From: Bacillota bacterium
GTDB taxonomy: Bacteria > Bacillota > Clostridia > Lachnospirales > Lachnospiraceae
NCBI GenBank assembly: GCA_023408815.1
Contig: JAEYJO010000029.1
Location: forward strand, 1 to 12,330
Direction of reading: 5' to 3'
Length of the DNA: 12,330 nucleotides
Below, piece by piece: positions 1-5,568 of the stretch; the first letter of the stretch is position 1; the number at the start of each line of letters is the position of its first letter. A program made the translations under genes and the position numbers. The notes under the pieces were generated by a model. That model ran no database searches and was not told the DNA's origin. It saw nothing but the letters and a program-made list of their open reading frames with translations.

Positions 1-306
1 AGCCCCAGTTGCTCCTGTTAGGCCAGTTGCTCCAGTAGCCCCAGTTGCTCCGGTTGGTCCGGTTGCTCCTGTTAGGCCAGTTGCGCCAGTAGGACCGGTT
101 GCTCCATCAGCCCCAGTTGCTCCAGTAGCGCCTGTTGCTCCAGTTGCTCCGGTAGGACCTGTTGCTCCATCGACTCCGGTTGCGCCAGTTGGTCCGGTTG
201 GGCCGGTTGGGCCATCGGCTCCGGTTGGGCCAGTTGCTCCGGTTGGTCCGGTTGCTCCATCAGCACCAGTTGCTCCGGTAGGACCGGTGGGTCCAGTAGG
301 GCCCGT
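1..306 (-). repeat. Collagen-coding minisatellite (9-base Gly-X-Thr units)
   Basis: On the plus strand this reads as degenerate 9-base units such as GTTGCTCCG, GTAGGACCG and GTTGGTCCG, which are in-frame Gly-X-Thr codons of the collagen-like gene on the opposite strand. A second, shorter block lies at 469-571. The units vary at synonymous positions but form longer near-repeats, so the region is prone to length change by slippage or recombination, and also to assembly collapse. Confidence 0.85.
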
Positions 307-870
307 GGGACCGGGGGTATTGGGATCTTCAATCCTGACGATTGCCGAGCCCGGGGTTACGGTAATATCCAGAGTAGATGATTCAAAAGTGATATCTTCT
401 CCAAAACCTACGCTAGCTGATCCGGTAGGGCCTATGACATTAAAAAGCAGTTCTCCCGGAACAAAAACACCGGTCGGTCCGGTTGCTCCGGTAGCGCCAG
501 TAGCACCTGTAGGGCCAGTAGGGCCGGTTTGTCCGCCGGAAGGTCCTGTCGGCCCGGTTGGTCCTGTCGGTCCCTGAAGAGTGGGGGCGGAAAGAGCATT
601 TCTCATCTTAGAATTTAAAATAACCTGATTTTGGGCAGCACTGTCCAAAATAGCGAGAACATTTTGATTTACTTCAAGAACTTCTTCAATAGTTGCATTA
701 GGACCGGTTACACCGGGAAGTGTTCCTAACGCATATTGGATCTTTTCGCCTTCGGCGTTCAAAATATGACTCAATCCTAGTTCTTCCAGAGCGATAGAGG
801 CTAAAATATAATTAATAGCATCATCTCTGCTGATCGGAGGGCTTACCTCCGGAAAGATTGGTAATGACAT
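1..870 (-). CDS. Collagen-like Gly-X-Thr repeat protein, probable spore surface (BclA-like), 3' end outside window
   Basis: An open frame of 290 codons runs from ATG at 870 to the window edge with no stop, so the C-terminus is missing. AGGAG lies 8 bases before the ATG. Residues 1-99 form a non-collagen head, beginning MSLPIFPEVS, with the segment ALEELGLSHILNAEGEKIQ typical of clostridial and Paenibacillus collagen-like proteins. Residues 100-134 are Gly-X-Y triplets, mostly GPT and GAT. Residues 135-186 interrupt the repeat with a beta-rich, acidic stretch. From residue 187 the triplets continue to the edge (GPT, GAT, GAD). There is no signal peptide and no cysteine in the visible part. In BclA-type proteins such triplets form a glycosylated triple-helical stalk on the spore surface, often ending in a TNF-like globular domain, which would lie outside this window. 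A sigma-K-like promoter upstream fits mother-cell expression. The spore role is inferred; the collagen repeat is seen directly. Confidence 0.85.
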   Translation of the reverse strand, partial: MSLPIFPEVSPPISRDDAINYILASIALEELGLSHILNAEGEKIQYALGTLPGVTGPNATIEEVLEVNQNVLAILDSAAQNQVILNSKMRNALSAPTLQGPTGPTGPTGPSGGQTGPTGPTGATGATGATGPTGVFVPGELLFNVIGPTGSASVGFGEDITFESSTLDITVTPGSAIVRIEDPNTPGPTGPTGPTGPTGATGADGATGPTGATGPTGADGPTGPTGPTGATGVDGATGPTGATGATGATGATGADGATGPTGATGLTGATGPTGATGATGATGLTGATGA

Positions 871-914
871 ATTTTCATCTCCTTTTTGTATTGTAATTGA
901 TTTATCCTCATACT

Positions 915-941
915 TATTATATGTGTATAAGAGCGTTCTGT
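915..941 (-). promoter_or_regulatory. Candidate sigma-K promoter of the collagen-like gene
   Basis: Reading the minus strand, AC (940-941) is followed by exactly 16 bases and then CATATAATA (915-923). This matches the Bacillus subtilis sigma-K consensus AC-N16-CATAnnnTA. It predicts a start near 907 and a leader of about 37 bases, ending with the AGGAG ribosome site at 879-883. Sigma-E also recognises a CATA-type -10, so that factor is an alternative. The match is seen; its use is inferred. Confidence 0.55.
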
Positions 942-994
942 TGTATGTACATGACCTAAAACATATTATGTAAACAAGATAAATACGCTCTTAT
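927..994. repeat. 10-base inverted repeat upstream of the collagen-like gene
   Basis: ATAAGAGCGT at 927-936 is matched by its exact reverse complement ACGCTCTTAT at 985-994, with 48 bases between. The near arm lies inside the spacer of the sigma-K-like promoter, so a dimeric regulator binding both arms is one possibility. The spacer also holds a short palindrome (ACATATTATGT at 961-971). Confidence 0.5.
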
Positions 995-1184
995 CCTTTC
1001 CACACATTAGCTAAATCAATGTTGCCCCAAATTGTATCAGCATAATAATTCTTATAGCAACTTCATATTGATATTTATATAAAATAATTTTTACATAAAA
1101 AAAGACTTCAATGAAGCCTTTTATTACCTAGGATAAAGAGTGACTATCTATTGTCCGATAGGTGTAAAAATTAATACAGAACCT

Positions 1185-1226
1185 AAAAAATCGGATTTCA
1201 GCCTCAAAAGCCTGAAATCCGATTTT
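1185..1226 (-). terminator. Rho-independent terminator of pckG (probably bidirectional)
   Basis: AAAATCGGATTTCAG (1187-1201) and its exact complement CTGAAATCCGATTTT (1212-1226) form a perfect 15-base-pair stem with a 10-base loop. On the minus strand the stem runs into six T residues (1190-1185). It lies 40 bases past the pckG stop. A T-rich tail on the other side (1223-1232) would let it also act on plus-strand transcripts. Confidence 0.85.
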
Positions 1227-1266
1227 ATTTTTTATATCATTGCCTTATTCTATTGACAAGTAAAAC

Positions 1267-3063
1267 TTACGCTTCATTTAATCTATTCTCAAGAGCCTCG
1301 AGCTGAGCGTACAATTCCTTCGGCATTTCACCATTAAACTTCTCATAATGCTCTTTGATGGAAACAACTTCGTTCAGCCACTCGTCCTTATCCACCTTCA
1401 GGAGTTCTGTCATATCAGCTTCGCTTACGCCCTCAAGTCCGGAAACATCAAGCGCACCCTTCTCAGGCATAAAGCCGATAGGAGTCTTAACAGCTTTTCC
1501 AGTTCCCTCAGTTCTTTCAAAGATCCATTTCAGAACGCGGCTGTTTTCGCCGAAACCAGGCCACAACCATTTGCCGTCCTGATCCTTACGGAACCAGTTA
1601 ACGTAGAAGATTTTAGGAAGCTTGTCTTCGCTGGATTTCTCACCGATGCTTAACCAATGCTGTAAGTATTTGCATACGTTGTAACCGAAGAAAGGAAGCA
1701 TCGCGAAAGGATCGCGGCGAACCTGGCCGATATTGTTGGAAATAGCTGCTGCAGTGATTTCGGAACCCATAATAGAGCCCATGAACACACCGTGCTTCCA
1801 ATCGAAGCTTTCATGGATAAGCGGAATCGTCTTAGGACGACGACCACCGATCAAGATAGCGGAAATCGGAACGCCTGCCGGGTCTTCCCAATCGGAAGCG
1901 ATGGATGGACACTGATAAGCAGGAGCTGTAAAACGAGCGTTGGGATGAGCTGCCGGAGTCTCGGAATCGGGAGTCCAGTCATTGCCCTTCCAGTCGATCA
2001 GATGAGCAGGAGCCGGTGTTCCGATGCCTTCCCACCAAACATCGCCGTCATCGGTAAGGGCTACGTTCGTGAAGATCGTATTCTTCTCGATGCTGTGCAT
2101 TGCGTTCGGGTTAGAATCCAAAGAGGTTCCAGGAGCAACTCCGAAGAAACCAGCTTCAGGATTGATTGCATACAGGCGTCCGTCTTTACCGAATTTCATC
2201 CATGCGATATCGTCTCCGACAGTTTCAACTTTCCAGCCCGGAATCGTAGGAACGAGCATAGCGAGATTGGTCTTTCCACATGCACTGGGGAAAGCGCCGC
2301 AGACATATTTCGTCTTGCCTTCAGGACTTGTAAGTTTAAGAATTAACATATGCTCTGCAAGCCATCCTTCATCGCGAGCGAGTACGGAAGCGATTCTAAG
2401 TGCAAAACATTTTTTACCTAAAAGAGCATTTCCGCCGTAGCCTGAGCCATAAGACCAAATAAGTCTTTCTTCCGGGAAATGGCTGATGTATTTGTTTTCA
2501 ATGGGTGCGCACGGCCAAGCGGAATCTGCTTGTCCTTCGGCAAGAGGTGCGCCAACAGAATGTAAACAAGGAACGAATTCTCCGTCACCGAGAGCTTCTA
2601 AAACTTTTGTTCCGATACGGGTCATAATACGCATATTAACAACTACGTATGCACTGTCCGTAAGTTCGATACCGATCTTGGATATGGGGGAGCCTACCGG
2701 TCCCATGGAATAAGGAATAACATACATCGTTCTTCCCTTCATGCAGCCTGTATATAAGCCTTTCATCGTAGACTTCAATTCATCGGGTTCAACCCAGTTG
2801 TTTGTAACCCCTGCTTCGTCTTTTGTCTTGGAAGCGATGAATGTTCTGTCCTCAACACGCGCTACGTCCGAAGCATCGCTTCTGAACAAATAGCATCCGG
2901 GACGTTTCTCCTGATTCAACTTGATTGCCATACCGCTGTCAACCATCATCTGCAGAAGGCGGTCATTCTCTTCTTGGGATCCGTCGCACCAGTAAATCTG
3001 ATCCGGCTGGCACATGTCGGCCATTTCTTTAACCCATGCTAATAACTTCTTGTTCTCTGTCAT
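1267..3063 (-). CDS. pckG: Phosphoenolpyruvate carboxykinase (GTP), EC 4.1.1.32
   Basis: It interconverts oxaloacetate + GTP and phosphoenolpyruvate + CO2 + GDP in the cytoplasm. At 598 residues it has full length for the GTP class; ATP-type enzymes are nearer 530. Visible family motifs are the substrate-binding arginine in DVARVEDRT (R69), SGYGGNALLGKK (207-218) for PEP/oxaloacetate and metal contacts, and the P-loop FPSACGKTN (258-266) with the signature reactive cysteine C262. The metal-binding VGDDIAWM (282-289) follows, then GFFGVAPGTS (305-314) and the mobile-lid GGRRPKT (406-412). AGGAG lies upstream of the ATG at a normal distance. The gene appears monocistronic, with its own terminator and a long AT-rich leader. 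In clostridial fermenters such as Clostridium thermocellum, the enzyme can run in the carboxylating direction or feed a malate shunt; the direction here is not evident from sequence. Confidence 0.97.
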   Translation of the reverse strand: MTENKKLLAWVKEMADMCQPDQIYWCDGSQEENDRLLQMMVDSGMAIKLNQEKRPGCYLFRSDASDVARVEDRTFIASKTKDEAGVTNNWVEPDELKSTMKGLYTGCMKGRTMYVIPYSMGPVGSPISKIGIELTDSAYVVVNMRIMTRIGTKVLEALGDGEFVPCLHSVGAPLAEGQADSAWPCAPIENKYISHFPEERLIWSYGSGYGGNALLGKKCFALRIASVLARDEGWLAEHMLILKLTSPEGKTKYVCGAFPSACGKTNLAMLVPTIPGWKVETVGDDIAWMKFGKDGRLYAINPEAGFFGVAPGTSLDSNPNAMHSIEKNTIFTNVALTDDGDVWWEGIGTPAPAHLIDWKGNDWTPDSETPAAHPNARFTAPAYQCPSIASDWEDPAGVPISAILIGGRRPKTIPLIHESFDWKHGVFMGSIMGSEITAAAISNNIGQVRRDPFAMLPFFGYNVCKYLQHWLSIGEKSSEDKLPKIFYVNWFRKDQDGKWLWPGFGENSRVLKWIFERTEGTGKAVKTPIGFMPEKGALDVSGLEGVSEADMTELLKVDKDEWLNEVVSIKEHYEKFNGEMPKELYAQLEALENRLNEA

Positions 3064-3227
3064 ATTGATCTCCTTTTTATATTTTGCTCCTTATTAAATA
3101 ATGTATTGTGACATAAACAGGAGCTTATTTCCGATGTCTTAAAATAACTATGGATTCCTGCAGGGAATACATGTATACATTCCATTAGCTATTATAATGA
3201 AAATGATGAAAAAATGCTATAGATATC

Positions 3228-3250
3228 ATAAAATTTTTCAAAAATTTTAT
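3228..3250. repeat. AT-only perfect palindrome in the pckG leader
   Basis: ATAAAATTTTT (3228-3238) and AAAAATTTTAT (3240-3250) are exact complements around a single central base. It lies in the predicted leader between the strong promoter and pckG. It may form a cruciform or a weak hairpin, or bind an AT-preferring protein. In DNA this AT-rich, chance is a fair alternative. Confidence 0.5.
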
Positions 3251-3381
3251 TTTTAATGTTTTCTTTTATTTCCATCATCTTTTTTACAAAATCACAAAAC
3301 AAAAGACCCATATTTATCCATTCAAAACTGAAATAAGAATTCGAATCGACAAATACTGGCCGCTACCTTTACTTTATTGAA

Positions 3382-3410
3382 ATTGTACAATATACCCTCT
3401 TGTTTGTCAA
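3382..3410 (-). promoter_or_regulatory. Near-consensus sigma-A promoter, 310 bases upstream of pckG
   Basis: The minus strand reads TTGACA (3410-3405), 17 bases, then TACAAT (3387-3382). The -35 and spacing are perfect and the -10 differs from TATAAT at one base. Transcription would start near 3375, giving pckG a leader of about 310 bases, or alternatively producing a separate short RNA. A TTGTACAA palindrome overlaps the -10 and another lies just upstream of the -35, suggesting control by a DNA-binding regulator. Confidence 0.65.
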
Positions 3411-3427
3411 ACTTCTTTTGTACAATA
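3383..3427. repeat. Pair of TTGTACAATA repeats flanking a promoter
   Basis: TTGTACAATA occurs at 3383-3392 and again at 3418-3427 as a direct repeat, and each contains the perfect palindrome TTGTACAA. Their centres are 35 bases apart. One overlaps the -10 of the minus-strand promoter and the other begins 8 bases upstream of its -35. This arrangement suits a repressor operator pair; no regulator can be named from the sequence. Confidence 0.5.
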
Positions 3428-3475
3428 CGATAATAATCCGATGGCATTATGTATGTACAAGCGGCGGCAAATATA

Positions 3476-3511
3476 ATAACACTACACTCTTAAAACCGAA
3501 TGTAGTGTTAT
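3476..3511 (-). terminator. Terminator-like hairpin after the sugar transporter operon
   Basis: ATAACACTACA (3476-3486) pairs perfectly with TGTAGTGTTAT (3501-3511) over 11 bases around a 14-base loop. It lies 60 bases downstream of the last permease stop. The minus-strand tail is TATATTTG rather than a clean T run, so it may end transcription only partially or protect the mRNA 3' end. Confidence 0.6.
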
Positions 3512-3570
3512 CTTACCAGGCATTCTTTTTATCCTATACTTCTTTTTCGTATACGTTCTCTATTCCTTCC

Positions 3571-4458
3571 TTATTCTTTCACCCCTCCGATCGTTAATCC
3601 CGCGACGAAGTACCTTTGCAGGAAAGGATACAGACAGATAATCGGCAGCATGGTCAAAATGGTGGCTGACGCACGTATAGAGGTAGGGGTAATGGCATTG
3701 GCCGCATTCTTCATCGTGTCTGCGCTTCCACTCTGCTGCATGACGGAAGTCAACAACTTCATCAGCTCGTACTGCAGCGTCGTGTACTCATCCTTCATAC
3801 GGTTATACAACATGGCGTCGAACCATGAGTTCCACTGTCCCACTGCCACGAACAAGGCGATGGTAGCATACACCGGCTTACATAAAGGAGAAACAATTCT
3901 CAGGAAAATAGTCATATAACCTGCACCGTCTAACTGTGCTGATTCCTCCAAAGAATCCGGCAGTCCCAGCATATAGGTCCTCATTACCAGCATATTGAAA
4001 GCGCTGACCATTCCGGGAACTACGTATACCCAGAAGGTTCCGGTCAGGTTAAGGTTCTTGTATAAGAGAAAAACGGGAATCATTCCTCCGTTCACATACA
4101 TGGTGATTACCCAGAACAATGAAAGCTGGGATTTAAACAAAAATCTCTTTCTGCTTACAATAAATGCCAGCAGCGCATTTGCTGCCAAAGCGGTTATCGT
4201 TCCTACAACGGTTCTGAGTACCGTTATATAAGCTCCTGTAAGCATGTTTTGCTTATGCAGCACGGTAATGTAATTTTTTAGCGTAAACTTTCTCGGCCAT
4301 AGATAAATGCCTCCCCTTACCGTATCGATTCCGTCGTTAAAGGAAACCGCCAGAGTATTGAGTACCGGATAAAGTGTAATTATCACAAACGACACCATGA
4401 ACAGCGTATTGAATACTACGAATATTTTATCTGCCAAAGATGACTTTTTCTTTTTCAT
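3571..4458 (-). CDS. Sugar ABC transporter permease, LplC/YtcP type (CUT1, second permease)
   Basis: This is an inner-membrane subunit of an oligosaccharide importer. Its 295 residues contain about six hydrophobic segments, near 13-35, 76-100, 112-134, 142-162, 194-214 and 264-282. A cytoplasmic EAA loop beginning EESAQLDGAG (171-180), followed by FLRIVSPLCKP, docks the ATPase. The C-terminal end YFVAGLTIGGVKE is characteristic of the LplC/YtcP group. The ATG follows GGAGG by 7 bases, and that site sits in the 12-base gap after the upstream permease stop, so the two are probably translationally coupled. No ATPase gene is in the window; CUT1 importers of this type commonly share an MsmX-like ATPase encoded elsewhere. 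Xylo-oligosaccharide as substrate is inferred from the neighbouring GH8 enzyme. Confidence 0.93.
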   Translation of the reverse strand: MKKKKSSLADKIFVVFNTLFMVSFVIITLYPVLNTLAVSFNDGIDTVRGGIYLWPRKFTLKNYITVLHKQNMLTGAYITVLRTVVGTITALAANALLAFIVSRKRFLFKSQLSLFWVITMYVNGGMIPVFLLYKNLNLTGTFWVYVVPGMVSAFNMLVMRTYMLGLPDSLEESAQLDGAGYMTIFLRIVSPLCKPVYATIALFVAVGQWNSWFDAMLYNRMKDEYTTLQYELMKLLTSVMQQSGSADTMKNAANAITPTSIRASATILTMLPIICLYPFLQRYFVAGLTIGGVKE

Positions 4459-4470
4459 GCTCCTACCTCC

Positions 4471-5412
4471 TTAGAATAACCGCTCTTCGCCGGCTCGCTT
4501 GGCCATCTGATTGGCAATCACAATCAGGATGATGCTGACCACGCTCTTAAAAATTCCGGCTGCGGTGCCGAGTGAATAGTCATTTTGACTGATACCCCAT
4601 TTCAAAACATAGATGTCGATAGTTTCCGACACGCTCTTCACCAGTCCGTTTCCCAGCAAATACTGTACCTCGAAGCCTGCGTTCAGCACATTGCCCACAT
4701 TTATAAGAAGCAGGATCATGATAGTGGACTTGATTCCCGGCATGGTGATATATTTAATTTTGGCCCATCTGCCCGCGCCGTCTATGGAAGCCGCCTCATA
4801 GAGGCAGGGGTCTATGGATACGATGGCTGCCAGATAAATAATGGCATTCCATCCGGTCTCTTTCCATACGTTGGCAAAGGCAACAATCGGCCAAAAATAG
4901 GATGAATGGGCGAAGAAATTAATGGTCGAATCTATGATATGCAGTTTCATCAGCACTTCGTTAATGATACCGTTCGTAGATAAGGCGTCGTGCAAAATGC
5001 CCGTTACGATAATCCACGAAAGAAAGTGGGGTAAGTACGAAATCGTCTGTACTGTCTTTTTTCCGAATTTGGAGCGAATTTCATTTAACAGTATAGCGAA
5101 AAGAATCGCCATAACAAATGTCACTATCAGGTTAATGACGCCCATTGCCAGAGTATTTCTGATTACCTTAAGAAAGCCGTCATCCGTAAATAAAAACTTG
5201 AATTTATCCAATCCTACAAATTGGGAATGCAAAAAACCGTCCTTTGGCTTATAATTCTGGAATGCCATAATCCAGCCGCCTAACGGCAGATAATAGAAAA
5301 TAACGCCATACACTACAAAGACGGCTGCCCAGAATAAGAGAAATTTCTGGCGTTTTACTTCTTTCCATGTGATTTGGACAGTCGGTGTCTTTGTTCTTGC
5401 TCTGCGAGCCAT
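4471..5412 (-). CDS. Sugar ABC transporter permease, LplB type (CUT1, first permease)
   Basis: This is the partner membrane subunit of the importer, 313 residues. A basic N-terminus (MARRARTK) precedes a hydrophobic segment at 24-44 ending in YLPLGGWIMAFQNYKP, a hallmark of LplB-type permeases. Further membrane segments lie near 88-110, 124-142, 171-200, 228-248 and 283-300. The EAA loop is EAASIDGAG (206-214), followed by KYITMPGIKS. AGGAGG is 7 bases before the ATG at 5412. It is the first of two coupled permease genes. A 156-base gap holding a large nested inverted repeat separates it from the binding-protein gene upstream, so permease expression may be set lower than that of the binding protein. 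Confidence 0.93.
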   Translation of the reverse strand: MARRARTKTPTVQITWKEVKRQKFLLFWAAVFVVYGVIFYYLPLGGWIMAFQNYKPKDGFLHSQFVGLDKFKFLFTDDGFLKVIRNTLAMGVINLIVTFVMAILFAILLNEIRSKFGKKTVQTISYLPHFLSWIIVTGILHDALSTNGIINEVLMKLHIIDSTINFFAHSSYFWPIVAFANVWKETGWNAIIYLAAIVSIDPCLYEAASIDGAGRWAKIKYITMPGIKSTIMILLLINVGNVLNAGFEVQYLLGNGLVKSVSETIDIYVLKWGISQNDYSLGTAAGIFKSVVSIILIVIANQMAKRAGEERLF

Positions 5413-5446
5413 TTTTTCTCCTCCTTGTATTTATATTTGTCTTTTC

Positions 5447-5548
5447 AGATCAAAAGTGTAATTCTGATTATTAAAAGGCAGCCATGGTTACCTTAAGCAA
5501 CCATGGCTGCCCTTCTTTTCCTGTAATAAGAACATACACTTTTGTTCT
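5447..5548 (-). repeat. Nested inverted repeat between binding-protein and permease genes
   Basis: An inner perfect 13-base stem, GGCAGCCATGGTT (5477-5489) with AACCATGGCTGCC (5499-5511), has a 9-base loop. It is enclosed by an outer stem, CAAAAGTGTA (5451-5460) with TACACTTTTG (5535-5544). The outer stem extends past one mismatch to AGA/TCT, covering 5447-5460 and 5535-5548. On the minus strand the inner stem is followed by TTTTAATAAT. It could be a leaky intercistronic terminator, an mRNA-stabilising structure, or a small mobile repeat. Confidence 0.8.
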
Positions 5549-5568
5549 ACTTCTTCAGTCAACGTCTG

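Larger units (their letters stand above)
871..1266. other. AT-rich spacer between the collagen-like gene and pckG
   Basis: No supportable gene is seen here. Besides the sigma-K-like promoter and the pckG terminator listed separately, it contains a perfect 10-base inverted repeat (ATAAGAGCGT at 927-936 and ACGCTCTTAT at 985-994). It also has a small hairpin flanked by A and T runs at 1100-1122 (CTTC-AAT-GAAG core). An imperfect stem pairs 1126-1136 with 1151-1163, with a two-base bulge and one G-U pair that forms only in plus-strand RNA. Confidence 0.6.
3064..3570. other. AT-rich spacer upstream of pckG
   Basis: No gene is supported. It holds a near-consensus minus-strand promoter (3382-3410), two TTGTACAA palindromes, an AT-only palindrome (3228-3250) and the transporter operon's terminator-like hairpin (3476-3511). 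A TATAAT on the minus strand (3191-3196) lacks a good -35. Palindromic sequence ATGTATACAT (3171-3180) lies within a GGAAT...ATTCC dyad (3164-3183), next to TTCCTGCAGGGAA (3155-3167). These would sit in the pckG leader RNA. Confidence 0.6.

Noticed and set aside
1..306. CRISPR-like short repeats
   Set aside because: The units are 9 bases, contiguous and in frame as Gly-X-Thr codons; there are no spacers.
72..577. Open frames rich in Gln/Pro (minus, 72-332) and Gly-Pro-Val (plus, 287-577) over the repeat
   Set aside because: They are other-frame readings of the collagen repeat. The minus frame from ATG 870 has a ribosome site, a recognisable head domain and no stop over 290 codons.
3192..3278. 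28-residue minus-strand frame (MMEIKENIKN...) in the pckG leader
   Set aside because: There is only an A-rich sequence before the start, the composition is that of random AT-rich DNA, and it includes the AT palindrome and TATAAT. Conservation would be needed to revive it.
3400..3597. 65-residue plus-strand open frame
   Set aside because: It starts at TTG without a ribosome site, crosses the terminator hairpin and overlaps the permease 3' end.
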